From: Dryas octopetala
Lineage: Eukaryota > Streptophyta > Magnoliopsida > Rosales > Rosaceae
DNA length: 64,000 nucleotides
Reading direction: 5' to 3'
NCBI GenBank assembly: GCA_963921425.1
Contig: OY992832.1
Span: 7,502,001 to 7,566,000 of the forward strand
The notes beneath the pieces were generated by a model, which was not told the origin of the DNA, did no database searches, and saw only the letters and a program-made list of their open reading frames with translations. Each line of letters opens with the position of its first letter. The stretch's first letter is position 1. The position numbers were made by a program, and so were the translations under genes. Positions 50,396-62,350 of this stretch are shown here, one piece after another.

Positions 50396-50449
50396 GCAAG
50401 TTGCAGCAGCATTTTGCTCTCTCATTCCATACAGTACAGTCCAACAACC

Positions 50450-53400
50450 ATGAAGAACAAGAAGAGAGGAGGCTCGGCTCCCAAGGGACCCAGAAAGGGC
50501 AAGAGGTACTCTCTCAACGAAGACCCATTCTTCAGTACCGATAAGCGGCGCAAAGTCGACGAGATAGAGAGCGACGACTCCGACGACGACTACAAAGTCG
50601 CAGGGTCTGATGGGGAGGGTGGTGGCGGAGAGGAAGCCGAGGATAAAGAAACTGCGGATGAGAAGAGGAAGAGGCTGGCCACAGAGTTCTTGGAGAAGGT
50701 TCGAGGCTTGGCGAGGAAGGAGAAGGAGGAAGATGAGGACGACGAGAGTGGCGACGAAGGTGGTGGAGAGAAGGAGGGCGAGAGAGACTCGCTTGTTGCC
50801 AAGATTTTGCAGCAGCAGCAGCTCGAAGACAGTGGCCGAGTTCGCCGTGCCATTGCTTCTAGGTGATCACCGCTTTTTTCTTCTTGTCTGTGCTTCCTGA
50901 ATTGCAAGTTCTTCAAATTTACCTGCTTTTGTTGTTTTCTTTTCACTTGTTATTCAGCATTTCCTGTTTGTTTGTTTGTTTGTAATTCTGCTTTAGTTTG
51001 GTCGAGTTTGAATAACTTTGTTGGTATCCTGTTGTGTTTATTTGAGCCTGTGGGTGGTTTTACATAGTTTGTTTTCTGATTAGGTTGTATGTGTTCTTAT
51101 TGTTTCAGAACTTGTTCACTCTATGGTGGCATTTGACTGGTATTCATATTCAAAGTTGTGAACTTTAAGCTCTTCTATTTTGATTTGATGCTACTCTGAT
51201 CAAATGCTAGCATCGGGTTTCTTGCTTAAGTCTTCTTATCGACACTTCACCTAAAATCATTTAGAGTTTATCCTGTGCATTCTGAAGATGTATTTTTTTT
51301 CCTCCGCCCCCATTTATCCTCCACCCCCATTTGTGTATGAGTTACAGAGTTCTATTATATGAGGGCTCTTCTCTATGGGGTTTAACTTTTGAATCATGCA
51401 TTTGAAGCTTGTTGGGTATCTTGGGAAACAATTTTTCATATAGAATGGAGCAACTGTGTTTTGGTCCATAACTGGAGAACTGTATGCTCTCTAATGGATT
51501 ATTTTATCTGTTAGTTTGTGGCAGCAAGTTTGTGAATTTAACTTTTTTAATTCTCCCAATATAGGGTTCAAAAGCCAGAATCTGCTGATGAATTTCAGAT
51601 CTTAGTGAAGCATCGACAATCTGTTACTGCTGTGGCTCTGTCTGAGGATGACTTCAAGGGATTTTCAGCTTCTAAGGAAGGCACCATTCTACATTGGGAT
51701 GTAGATAGTGGGAAAGCTGAAAAGTATCTATGGCCTCGCGATGAAGTACTAAAGTCCCATGGGGCCAAGGATCCACAAGGTCGAGCTACAAAGCATAGTA
51801 AACACATATTAGCTCTGGCGGTTAGTTCTGATGGTCGGTATTTGGCAAGTGGAGGCCTAGATCGGCATGTTCATTTGTGGGATACCCGTACACGAGAGCA
51901 TATTCAGGTAGATATGATTGATTAGCTATTGTGTTGGTTATATACCCCCTCTTCCATTTCTCCCTCTAAATTTTTTAAGAAGCAACATTTGAGAACGTGG
52001 AACTTAATAGTTCTTGCATGGTGTTCTTAATCACCATTTGTATGTTTTTGACAGGCTTTTCCAGGTCACAGGGGACCCGTTTCTTGCTTAACTTTCAGGC
52101 AAGGGACCTCGGAACTTTTTTCTGGTTCATATGATCGAACAGTTAAGATATGGAATGCAGAAGATAGAGCTTATATAAATACATTATTTGGTCATCAAGG
52201 TGAAGTATTAACTATTGATTGCCTACGAAAAGAACGGGTTTTGACTGTTGGACATGATCGAAGCATGCAGTTATTTAAGGTAAGAAGTAAATATTTATGA
52301 TGTTCGGGGAATGCTCACATAACTTAATTCAAATGAAATCACATTGACGGAAGCTAGTATTTCTCATTATTCTTTTCTGTGATTGTTGTTGGGAAATGTC
52401 AAGACATTGGAACCTCTAGCTTCCTATGATGAACTTTGGATCCCATTGCTATTGGAGTATGCTTTTGCAAAATTTTTTAGGATGGACATCCTTGAATAAT
52501 CTTGTTCTTTCTTTCAGTAATATGTTTTGAGTTACTTTTGGTGTTTTCCATGTAGTCTAGTTAGACAGTTTCTTGTGTTGTTGTTGACACTATCATCTAT
52601 TACCTGCAAAATAGGTTCCGGAGGAGTCACGTTTAGTATTCCGTGCCCCTGCATCTTCTTTGGAATGTTGTTGTTTTATTAGTAATGATGAATTCTTATC
52701 CGGCTCTGATGATGGAAGTATTGAGCTTTGGAGCATGTTGCGAAAGAAGCCCGCTTGCATAGTCAAGAATGCTCATCCTTTGTTGGCGGCACACAAAAAT
52801 GTTGGACAGAAGGATGGTGATAGAATGCCCAATGGTCACATAGGTAAACTTAAATATTAAAAAAAAAAAAATTCTTCATTTAAGTTTTACTCTGTGGAGT
52901 CTTTTCTTCCCAGTCAGTGAAAAGATTTTTTTTCTGTTTAGTTGGTTTGTCTATCTCCCTTTAGGCATTTGAACATGAGGATACAATTCTTTTACCTTGG
53001 GAAGGGAAGACTAAAGGATCCTGTTTTTTTTTTTTTTTCAGTGTAATATCAATATTTACTTTTTAACCTGCCTTGTGTTCTAATGGGATGGTAATGAATT
53101 CCACTTTACAGAAAATGGTGACCTCATGTCTGCTAGCTATGATTGTTCATCAACATATTCTTGGATCAGTTCAGCCTCTGTTTGTAGAGGCAGTGATCTT
53201 GCTGCATCAGGAGCTGGTAATGGGTCTGTTCGTTTATGGGCTATTGAAAGTGAGACCAGAGCCATTCAGCCATTACACACCCTCCCATTGGTATGCCAAA
53301 GCAATGACTAAGAAACCTTTGTTTACCTTTACCTTTTGTAAATCCAAAGTTAAACACGCTTTTTTCCTTTCCTCAATATTTTTGTGCTGTGCAGGTTGGA

Positions 53401-54071
53401 TTTGTGAATTCTTTAGCTTTTTCAAATTCTGGAGGGTTTCTGGTTGCAGGAGTTGGGAAGGTGACCTCTCTTTTCTTTTCTATTTTTTCTTCGCTCTTTT
53501 CTTTTAGATCTTGATCTTGCATTTTTTGCTTTTCTCTTTTTCCTTTCAATTGCATTTGGCTGAAAGGAAAGCTCAACTGTATGATTGAACTTTGGAAGTG
53601 TATAAAAGTTGAAATATGAGTCAGTCCAAGCATAGTGCTAGAGCTTAAACCTCAAGTGGCTGAAGTAGGCTCTTGACCTTCAGATCTTAGACAATAGAGA
53701 CTTTAACTGAAAAAGCAACCTGAGTGTTTGATTGGTTATTGAATGATATTACTCTTATCTATGTTTTTGAAGTCTAACCATCATCTTTAAAGCAAAATCA
53801 TGTTCTTCTCAAAAAAAGCAAAATCATGTTCTTCCGATAATATATTATACAACTAAAGACCATTTTCATCTCTAGATTTCCAATCATGCATCTAATATTC
53901 TTCATTTTTTTTTTATTTATAGTTGTGTCCATATCGTTCACTTTTATGAAAACAATCTCATCTTCTAACATTATCAAATTACCATTGCAACAGGAACCTC
54001 GTCTAGGAAGGTGGGGACATATCCCAGCTGCTCGGAATGGAATTGCAATCCATTCCCTCAAGCTTTCATAG
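50450..54071 (+). CDS. YAO: U3 snoRNP-interacting WD40 protein (U3-55K/RRP9, YAOZHE)
   Basis: Seven exons, 50450-50862, 51565-51907, 52055-52279, 52615-52843, 53112-53290, 53395-53460 and 53994-54071, give 1533 nt (510 aa). A basic Lys-rich start (MKNKKRGG...) and acidic Asp/Glu tracts (about 45-125) are followed by seven WD40 repeats, for instance [76 protein letters not shown] and [14 protein letters not shown]; the last is followed by [18 protein letters not shown]. The homologue is a nucleolar U3 snoRNP component needed for early pre-rRNA cleavage; in Arabidopsis YAO is needed for gametophyte and embryo development. An ATG at 50414 is in frame but adds a run (MLSHSIQYS) unlike the family, so 50450 was chosen. 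Confidence 0.95.
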
Positions 54072-54759
54072 GATGATACAGATAGTTTCTACTTTCTAGC
54101 TCCCAATTTTGACTAAATATTCGTGTATCTCCCAATTTTGACTACTAAGAGTCGATAAGTTAAATGAAACAATGGTCCTTTTGTTCAAAATTATATAGTT
54201 TAGATGTTTTGTACTGTTATCTTGTGAATCAGAAACCAAAATTCAATTGTAGAAAGTGATGTAAGATTTTTAAGACCTGAATTAACAGCCTTGATGGCAG
54301 AGGTTTATCATAATGGGATTTTGTAGGGAGATTTACGGTAGTGTTTAAACTGCTTGTCGGTAGGAAAAATTGTTAAGACATTGAAGTTGAAATCTTGCTT
54401 TTAGAGAGCTAATTTTTGAAGGATTATGGGTGATAAAGATTATGGATGCAAAGAACACAAGGCCCTGTTTGGTGTTAATTAAGCAATATATTTAACATAG
54501 GAAATTAGGGATAATAGACCTTGAGGTTAGTCAATATGAGAATGGAGACAATTCAAATCGAGGTTTGATAGGCAATTTCACATTTCAAAATAAGATTATC
54601 CCTCTAGAGGCATAGTCATATTCCGACTTTCCTCATTTCTAGAACCCGAAACACTAAACACATTTAGCTAAGACATTAATAATACAACACACTTTTCCTG
54701 AGATAAAGCTCCACTAGCCATCGGGAACAACCTTGGAAATTCAAAAGCATGACCTTCGA
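54072..54759. other. Convergent spacer between YAO and the kelch-like gene
   Basis: 3' ends of two converging genes. AT-rich, no coding signal. Confidence 0.55.
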
Positions 54760-57136
54760 TCATTCATCCTCAGCATCAATATCTTCGTCCTCCATATTGT
54801 TCCTGTTATGTTGAATAGGATAAATATATCACAAACTGATTCCAGATTAAATAAATACATGTACACTACAGGTAATTAATTCAATACTCTAGAAATTAAA
54901 TGTGACTAGCTATGAATGGGCCGTGTAACTACTAACTATGAATCCCTTAACACACAAATTAAAGCAGCATACAAATGTATGGATGCACTTAAAGAAGCCA
55001 TATATATATTGTATCAACATAATTTTAGGACTTCTAACAAAAATTAACATTTTAAGGCAAATTACAATTTTGATTCCTCTAGTTCGAGCTATTTTTAACT
55101 TAGAAAAGTAATTTTAATTGTGTTAATCGTATCCACCTAGTTATTAACCATGCAACTAAGGCCAAATCAAATAGATAGAATCCCCGCATGCATGGTTATT
55201 ACGATCTTTGTGGATAACCATTATAAGGTTCAAAACCCACACAAAAAATAAAAAATAAAAAAGTTGGAATAGCATTGACAGAAATCTCGGTTTGATCTTG
55301 ATTCAAATTTTGGAACCGTTAACTAACTACAGGGACAAGATAAAAAAAAATTGAAACTATGGAAACAGAAATGAAAAATGACACAAACTACATGTATACA
55401 CAAGAATTGCAATTTAGCATTTTTTTTTTTTCCTTAAAAGCAAATGAACAAAACATAAAGATTCATATGCGGGTATATGTAATTTTCCCATAAAGTAAAT
55501 TAACTAATCCAATAGCTAAAATTCAATTACCAACTTCAAAAAAGAAAAAGAAAAAAAAGAAGGAAAAAAAAGAAGGAAAGTGAAAAGCTATTCACAAGTT
55601 TCATATATAATTCTAGTTGCGAGTTGCGACCCTTGATTACTTAAAACCATTTTCCTAAGTTAAGGTTAATATATGCATGCATGCATAAAAACATAAATGC
55701 GTACATCAATCAATAATGGTGAAATGAGGACAATTAAGCAAAATTTGCAGCTGTAGTTTCTTTCGTCACTCAGACACTTGATTAAAAAAAAAAACTTACA
55801 GCACAAAGGCATCACGCAGATGATAATTACGTGCCACACGTTCATCTTCAGGCGCATGCTCGGGGGGTTCGTATTCAATTTGGTGGGTATTGAGGATTTT
55901 GTACTCGGATTCTGATTCAGATTTGGCGATCATGACATCATATTCAAATGTTATGACAAAAAGAACCCCCTTGTTGCAGTGCGGATAGTCATAGAAAACC
56001 ACAGGTTCATGTCCATTGTCAAACGAGATTTTGGAGCTGAAATTGTTAAGAAGAATGCAGAATTTTCGATCTCCACCTAGATGGGCAAAAGCCCATCGGT
56101 AGCTTCTTTCTAAGATAAATCCACGAGGCAATTCTGGCAGCTCCACAGGTTTCAAAGCATGGAGGGGCTCAAATTGATGCGACATGAGGAAGACTGATAT
56201 AGTATTATGAAGATAATTATATTTAAACATTAGGAAACCACTATCATTCTCACGGTGGTGAACAAAAGCTTTGCCTTGAAAGGGAAGGCTACAATTTCCC
56301 ATAGAAGATAGTGTTTTCCATTCCTTTGTTTCAATATCAAAGTAGCGCACTCCTTGGAAATTCGGAGTCGAGTATAAGATTTTGTCGCCCGCGATTGCAA
56401 GAGAGAAACGGGTAGAAATCTCAGGGTGTGCAAGAAGATTGGAAGGAAAATTTGGGTCTTCTGGAGGATCCGGCAGAGAATCCCATACCCGCTTTGTAGG
56501 GTCGAATTCCTCGAAACAGTTACCATCGTAGGATAAAGTGGCGAGAGCATAGAGTTTGCCTTGCAGCTCTACCAGCAGGGGATGACGTTTTATATACTTG
56601 CAGCAACTCTTAAGCAGGGACTCGGACATGGGTTTCCGAGCCTTATTCCCCTCAAACACCCAAATTTTATTACTCTCATTCGAAGAGAGCATGTCGGTTG
56701 TGGCCAAGAAAACTATACTCTGAGGGTTGCCGAACAAAGTGCAACCCACAGAGTGCAAACCAAAACCACCCTCCCAGACCTGATAACCCTCTCGCCGTAA
56801 TTTAGAATTCGAATTAAAACTATAGCAACCATCGTCGCTCAAATTCAGTTTGATGGATTCAACAGCGACACCAATGCTGTAACGCCTCTTCTTCACTTTA
56901 CATTCGCGTATGACCTCAGAGAAACATAAGTATAGGGACTTGGAATTCGACTTACCCGCCTTCTGAATCAATTGTATGCCTTTGTTCTCCGCCTTCTTTA
57001 AATCTAAACCAACTCTTTCCATTTCTGAAGCTGTCTCAGCGACACTGAGCGCCTTTTTTCTCCCAAACTTCGCAACCCCTCCAAACTTTGCAGCTGTTTC
57101 CAATACTTTGGACAAAGGCCTCCTATCAATCTCCAT
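54760..57136 (-). CDS. Kelch/F-box-associated-like protein of unknown function, probable two exons
   Basis: The main exon (ATG at 57136, down to 55800) encodes about 445 residues. The N-terminal 70 are basic, then a beta-propeller-like region has kelch-type phrases (FEEFDPTKRVWDSLPDPPE, GVRYFDIETKEWKTLSSMG, KLYALATLSYDGNCF). No F-box is seen. It resembles a large plant family of unnamed kelch/F-box-associated-like proteins; function unknown. The frame hits TAA inside a perfect donor (GTGCT|GTAAGT). An acceptor CATAACAG at 54803 joins in frame to an exon 54760-54802 encoding NNMEDEDIDAEDE and a stop, giving 459 aa. The acidic tail is typical of real plant C-termini, so I favour the spliced form; otherwise the protein ends ...DAFVL at 55797. 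Two telo-boxes and a MITE lie directly upstream. Confidence 0.8.
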
Positions 57137-57139
57137 ACC

Positions 57140-57178
57140 AAACCCTAACCTAGGTTTAATTTGCGTTCAAACCCTAAA
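57140..57178 (-). promoter_or_regulatory. Two telo-boxes upstream of the kelch-like gene
   Basis: AAACCCTAA at 57140-57148 and AAACCCTAAA at 57169-57178, directly upstream of the ATG at 57136 on the opposite reading strand. The telo-box is known to work in either orientation; function here is inference. Confidence 0.5.
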
Positions 57179-57204
57179 CATACAATATATATATATATAT
57201 ATAT

Positions 57205-57605
57205 GAGGAGTGCTCTAAAGCTAACCAGTTAGTAAGTTAATACGAAGCTAACCATGTTTTTGGGCCCACCACATCACTAATCTAATAATCCGAACCATCA
57301 ATTATTTAGGTCATACTTCAAAGATCATTATTGCAAAAAATTAACTAAATCAAAAATCATGTAGTCATCTAATTGAGATCAAATAAATAGACGAACAGTA
57401 TTTTCAATAAAAGCATAGAAATAGTTGTTATTATAATCAAATGGCTAAATGACTTCCGATTTTGAAGATTTTTTACATGAATGATCTTTGAAGCATGACC
57501 TAAAAAATAAATGGTTTGGATTTTGAAATTACATTGTGCAGTGGGCCCAACATGATGGTTAGTTTTGTATTAACTTACTAACTAGTTAATTTTAGAGCAT
57601 TCTTG
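57205..57605. mobile_element. 401-bp foldback MITE, copy 2, inverted relative to copy 1
   Basis: The left end GAGGAGTGCTCTAAAGCTAA matches the inverse complement of copy 1's right end; the right end TTTTAGAGCATTCTTG matches copy 1's left end. The length is the same (401 bp). It lies in a TA run, so a 9-bp TATATATAT duplication is compatible but not proof. It starts 69 bp upstream of the kelch-like gene's ATG, so it may be in or beside the promoter or 5'UTR. Confidence 0.85.
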
Positions 57606-57839
57606 TATATATATATTGTAAGGGTAAAACAAAAAAAGACACGTGTGAAAATTTAAAGGTAATTAAGGTAGGAATTGAAATCCTTAAAGAACAAGGATTA
57701 GTTACAACTCAAGTAAACTAAAGAAGGACTAGGTTATCCGTGGTTGATCGAGTGAGTGCTGTATTTAAAGACAAACTGTATGTGAGTTGGATATCATCAA
57801 CTTCCGCAAGCAATTATATTTTTTTCTTCTTCTTGTATT
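57606..57839. other. Spacer, possibly LTR-derived
   Basis: A TATTTAAAG box at about 57761, then CTTCCGCAAGCAATTATATT before the gag remnant. It could be the end of an LTR but no paired copy is found. Confidence 0.3.
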
Positions 57840-58140
57840 GAAATCCAATGGCTCTCACTCCATCAGTATTATTTCCTGGTCAGACGACACCATCTATCTA
57901 TGATCTGCTTTCAACCATACACTCCCATGCTCGTTAGATTGGTGGGCAATAACTATCCGGCTTGGAAGTTCGCCATGTATGGGTATGTGGATCGAGCAAT
58001 GACGGCGATGATCAATGCTACGCTCTCACATGGAGTACTTGAGCAAGTCATCAACTCCGATACATCCAGACAGTTATGGGTTAATCTACGACGATACGAA
58101 GGTGCCTTTTACCGTAACAGTAGTCAGTAGGCTACTGGTA
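57840..58140 (+). mobile_element. Copia-type gag fossil
   Basis: Translated pieces resemble the N-terminal gag region of Copia-type LTR elements (retrotran_gag/UBN2 family; NNYPAWKFAMYGYVDRAM is typical). It is short, broken, and no pol region follows. Family assignment rests on recognition by eye. Confidence 0.55.
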
Positions 58141-58989
58141 TCAATTAAGCTTCAGCAATACTTCTTCTTTTATTAGTGTTTGTCATACATATATATATCA
58201 CAAAAATTACATCAAGTTTTAGGCTACTGCCTACTGGTATTCAATTAAGTTTGTATCTTGTGGCTTAATTTTATGGCTTTTATTAAAATCCAAAATGCTA
58301 AATTAAGGGCCAAAAGGGAAACAAATTTGGTTCGGTTTATCCTGAATATTATTGTAAATCTACTCTAAAATATCAACCTTTCAGTTCTTTGTTTTATCAT
58401 ACTCTCTCACTATTGCTTTTCGTGTCACATTCACTAAGTCCTAAACAGGATAAACAGATTCCTATTCAAAAACATCATGATTTCCTCTGTTCCTTGATCA
58501 AAAACTCAGTCTGTATATGGGTTTATATTGCATCGCAAGTATAAGTAGAACTATTCCTATTCAAGAACAATTCCTCACGGGTAAACAAATACGGAATATA
58601 AAAGGGTAAAGTAAAAATATTTAATTCAAACACATTTATTTTTAGTCACACATGAATGACATAAAGCATATATTTCTAAAGGTAATCAAGTAAATCATTG
58701 CTGCTTTCCTGCAAAGAAAGCTAACCCCTACATCGACAAGACAATAGATCATTAGCCTCAGATCTACTATTTTGGAACCAACTTTGATGACATAATCTTT
58801 TGCATTTATGTCAAAAACAAGGAAAAATAAAAAAGCATTTTATCAGAAGTGTTTTTAAAAATTCTCTTCCTTATTTCATCTATATTATAACTAATGAAAA
58901 CAGAAAACAGTTTCTGAAAAGAATGTCAAATGGCCCCGTAATTTCAAATCCATGGGTTGGCCCAAAAGAAAACTTTCCAGGATTTTAAT
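58141..58989. other. Repeat-rich spacer without a recognisable gene
   Basis: AT-rich; no coding similarity found on either strand. A small open frame at 58800-58988 looks random. Confidence 0.5.
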
Positions 58990-60060
58990 TTCATTTATAA
59001 GTCTTTGGTCTGTCAAGTGAGGCGATCTAAAACATTTCAACTTTGAGTATATGACCATAGTGATTGCAAACTACTCCTTCTGAAGAATTACACATCAATC
59101 TCCAACCCCCCAGAAAATTATCCCCTCCAGCCCCCCTGACATGCCAAGACATAACTATCATAATGAAAAAAACAAAACTATAGAATCCCAAACAGGACAA
59201 ACCCATCATGAAGCAAGAGACATTGCTTACATAGGCATCATCCTCCTCATCAAAACCCCCAGCTTTCATCTGGAAATCAACATTGCCACATTCATCGGCA
59301 TAAGTCCCCAACCCCGCACTCTCAGAAACATAAGAGATGAGAGAGTCAAAACTATCCCACATACCCTCACTAGAACCACCACAATCAAGAGGCTCAAGTC
59401 CAGGAGCAACAGGACCTTTGCCCTTAGCAGAACAAACAACAATATTAGGAGGTTTACACACATTGAAACTGAACGTACCCCCCACATCATGACGCATGTC
59501 AACACCCTTAACTTGCCTCCCTACAGGCTCAACCTCCCTGCCACCAACACTTCTACTAGCATTCCTAGCCCAAGACTTTCATCTAGGCCCAACCTAGGCT
59601 TCCTAGCCCTGTTATTACCACCAGCACTAGCTTGAGACCCAGATCCTTCCACCCTCTTAGTGGCATTTTTACTACTCAACTGCTTTCAAGGCATCTCCCC
59701 CATATCATGCTGACCCTGAGTCTTCTGCCCCCTACCTCCAACCAACTTAGCATAACCAAAAGGTCCAGCAGGGACAGCCTGAGAACCAACCTCATTATCC
59801 TCAGCCCTCCCATTACCCGCTTCAGATTGAAGCACTCCAAACCTAGAACCAGAGGCACTTCCATTCTTGGCATTGACATTCCCATCACCAGCCCCTTATC
59901 TTGATCCATAGGTTTGTTACCCCTCCTGGGCTTCAAAAATCCATGCAACTTCTCCAACTTACCAGGATCAAAACCACTAGGACCAACCTGAATTTTATCA
60001 ACAACACCAGAATTGAAACCCACATATGACTTGCATCGACATCATCATGTTACCAACTAA
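58990..60060 (-). mobile_element. Old L1-type LINE fragment: ORF1 3' part to ORF2 start, minus strand
   Basis: Reading from 60060 to 58990 the frames give a Gly/Ser-rich ORF1 C-terminal linker (VDKIQVGPSGFDPGKLEKLHGF, KPRRGNKPMDQDKG) then, further on, CKPPNIVVCSAKGKGPVAPG and finally MIVMSWHVRGAGG, which is the ORF2 endonuclease start (family pattern MKxLSWNxRGLG). The frames are interrupted several times. It lies opposite in orientation to the LINE 3' fragment at 60430-61600. Confidence 0.65.
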
Positions 60061-60199
60061 AAACCCACATGTCACAAAAAAGGTAAAGTTTTTAAACAAT
60101 TGAAACAGAAGTCTAAATTTTCAACTATACTATGCACAAATACAAATTCCTTGATAAGCCACAGTATACCTTTAAAGCTCTCCAAAACTGTTAAAAAAA

Positions 60200-60430
60200 C
60201 AACACAAATGGAGACTTAGTGAAGCTTCCTCATATCTAAATTCAATAATTTACCAAAGTAAAACCATACATAACACATTTCACCATCATGATCACAAAAA
60301 CTCATCACCATAGCATAAGAGATACATAATCCAATTATAACCATCATCAGATGGTTATACTCCCAAATGGAGATTTAGTGAAGCTTCCTCATATCTAAAT
60401 ATCACAGGATTTGCCACCTACCTTTCCTAA
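60200..60430. repeat. Local direct repeats between the two LINE pieces
   Basis: AAATGGAGACTTAGTGAAGC and AAATGGAGATTTAGTGAAGC, each followed by TTCCTCATATCTAAAT, lie at about 60208 and 60364. CACAGGATTTGCCACCTACC near 60405 recurs as CACAGGACTTACCACCTACC near 61726, and both are followed by CCATTTAACAACAAAA, bracketing the LINE 3' fragment. Confidence 0.65.
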
Positions 60431-61600
60431 CCTTTCCATTTAACAACAAAAACATTTGAAATATTGGAATATTGGTTTTTGGAGGTGGAGGATGCTTGTA
60501 TTTGGAATTGGTCCTCTAATGGGATAGTTTGAGTTAAGGCTGCCTTCAATCTAACCTTCGAGGACCTTCCTTCTGAGGATTGGGGTGGTAAGATCCTGTG
60601 GAAGCTCTCTCTCCCACCTAAACTCAAGAATTTCTTATGGCTTCTTTGTTGGGAGAGACTCTTGACTAATGAGCAGAGAGCCAAAAGAAACATGACCTCT
60701 GATATGTCCTGTAGTTGCCCCAGCCCAGTAGAGTCAGTTAACCATATTTTCAGAAGGTGCTGTAGGGCCAAAGCGGTTTGGGAAAAGCTCTATATCCCCC
60801 CCCCCCCCCCCCCCCTCGCTATCTCAATCCCTCTCCCTCCCTCCCTCTTATGGAGTGGTTGAAAGTTAATCCCACCTCCCCGATAAGATCTATGCATGGA
60901 ACAAACTGGAGCTATATCTTTGCTTACTGCTGCTGGTATCTCTCAAGATGGAGAAATATGGAACTTTTTAACTCTAGCTTCCCTTTTCCCACTGTGCCCC
61001 AGGAGGTTATTTGGTACTTTGCTACTGAATGGATGAAGGTTTTAGTGGAATTAGATTCACCACTCACTTGGGTTGGAATCCCCCTCCTCATGTGTGGATC
61101 AAGCTGAACGTTGATGGTTATATAAAGGGCTTTTGAGGGGCTATTGGTACTGCGTGATGAGCATGGTGTTTGGATATCTGGGTTGCTGCTAATCTTGGCA
61201 AAGGTCAGATTCTCCTAGTTGAATTATGGGGGCTTTACTTTGGTCTGCAGTTGGCTTGGTCCCGAGGTGTTAAGAAGTTGGAGATTGAGGTGGATTCTGC
61301 CACTGTTGTTGATCTCATCTCTCAGCAGGCTACCCAACACCACCCTCTATCTACTCTTCTCCTAGCTCAAGACTTGATGGCTAGAAATTGGACTTGTGTT
61401 TTGAGACACATCTACAGGGAAAAAAACTTTGATGCGGATGGCCTTGCCAACCTGGGGCAGACTATCCTAGATTCCCCGCCGGCTGCTATCTCTCTGGCCC
61501 TTTTGAATGACTATGTTCGGGTCTCAAAGCCCCGTGATGTACCTATTTGAGTTTTTCCTTTTTGTTTGTTGGGCTTCGGTCCCCCTCCCCCCCACTCACC
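60430..61600 (+). mobile_element. Old 5'-truncated L1-type LINE fragment: zf-RVT and RNase H region of ORF2
   Basis: Frames read WNWSSNGIV, ILWKLSLPPKLKNFLWLLCW and NHIFRRCCRAKAVWEKLY (zf-RVT), then VELWGLYFGLQLAWSRGVKK, IEVDSATVVDLI and HIYREKNFDADGLANLGQ (RNase H C-terminus). The 3'UTR is typical (TTTGTTGGGCTTCGGTCCCC). Several interruptions occur, including a 20-nt poly(C) run at 60796-60815. It lacks the endonuclease and reverse transcriptase. Confidence 0.8.
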
Positions 61601-62350
61601 AAACCTGATGGCCTACCCTAACACGGTCGCAAACCTGATGATCTACCCTAACATGGTTTAAGCATGAAGCTCTTATAGCTTGGTATAAGAGCTTCCTCAT
61701 ACTTCAAGATTGCTGGATCTAAGCATCACAGGACTTACCACCTACCTTTCCATTTAACAACAAAAGAAAGTACTGCTACTTAAGTTCCTATAAAATAAAA
61801 TTTTACAGCAGGACACTTTGAAATTATGGAAAACATATAACTATTATGGTAAGCAAGCACTATGTTGAATCTTCGTATTTTCTATTTGTTAGACTGCGTT
61901 AAAGCTTTTATAAGCCAACACCAGGTTGGAACTTAAATCCACCAGTCAATACCGAAAAAGTACTAGACATTTGCAACAACCTACCCCAGTTAACTGAATT
62001 ACGTTGTTGCTTATAAAAGCTAAATTTCTAAGTCCTGATGGCCTACCCTATCATGGTTTTAGCTAATCTAGGGCAAGCAGCCTTGTTGATTACAGTAAAG
62101 GACCAGGGGTCTAGCGCTTTTGTTTTGTTTTGCCTAAGACAGTACAGAACAACAGAATCACAAAGAGAATTAAAATTCTCTTTCACCTACATGAGAAATT
62201 TACCATTTCCATTTTCTAAAAACCAGATGAGAAAAAATTACCAATATATAGCACATCACTTGCACATTTAATATTTCCTCATTATGCTGATATCAATTTC
62301 AAGGTGCTAAAATTTATTGCACATCACTTGTGTAGCTAATAACAGATACA
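61601..62350. other. Repeat-rich spacer with CCTGATGGCCTACCCT repeats
   Basis: CCTGATGGCCTACCCTAACA at about 61606, CCTGATGATCTACCCTAACA at 61637 and CCTGATGGCCTACCCTATCA at 62036 are diverged copies of one short motif. No gene is seen. Confidence 0.5.

Noticed and set aside
50414-50449. Upstream in-frame ATG for YAO
   Set aside because: The added residues do not resemble the family start, while MKNKKRGG at 50450 does.
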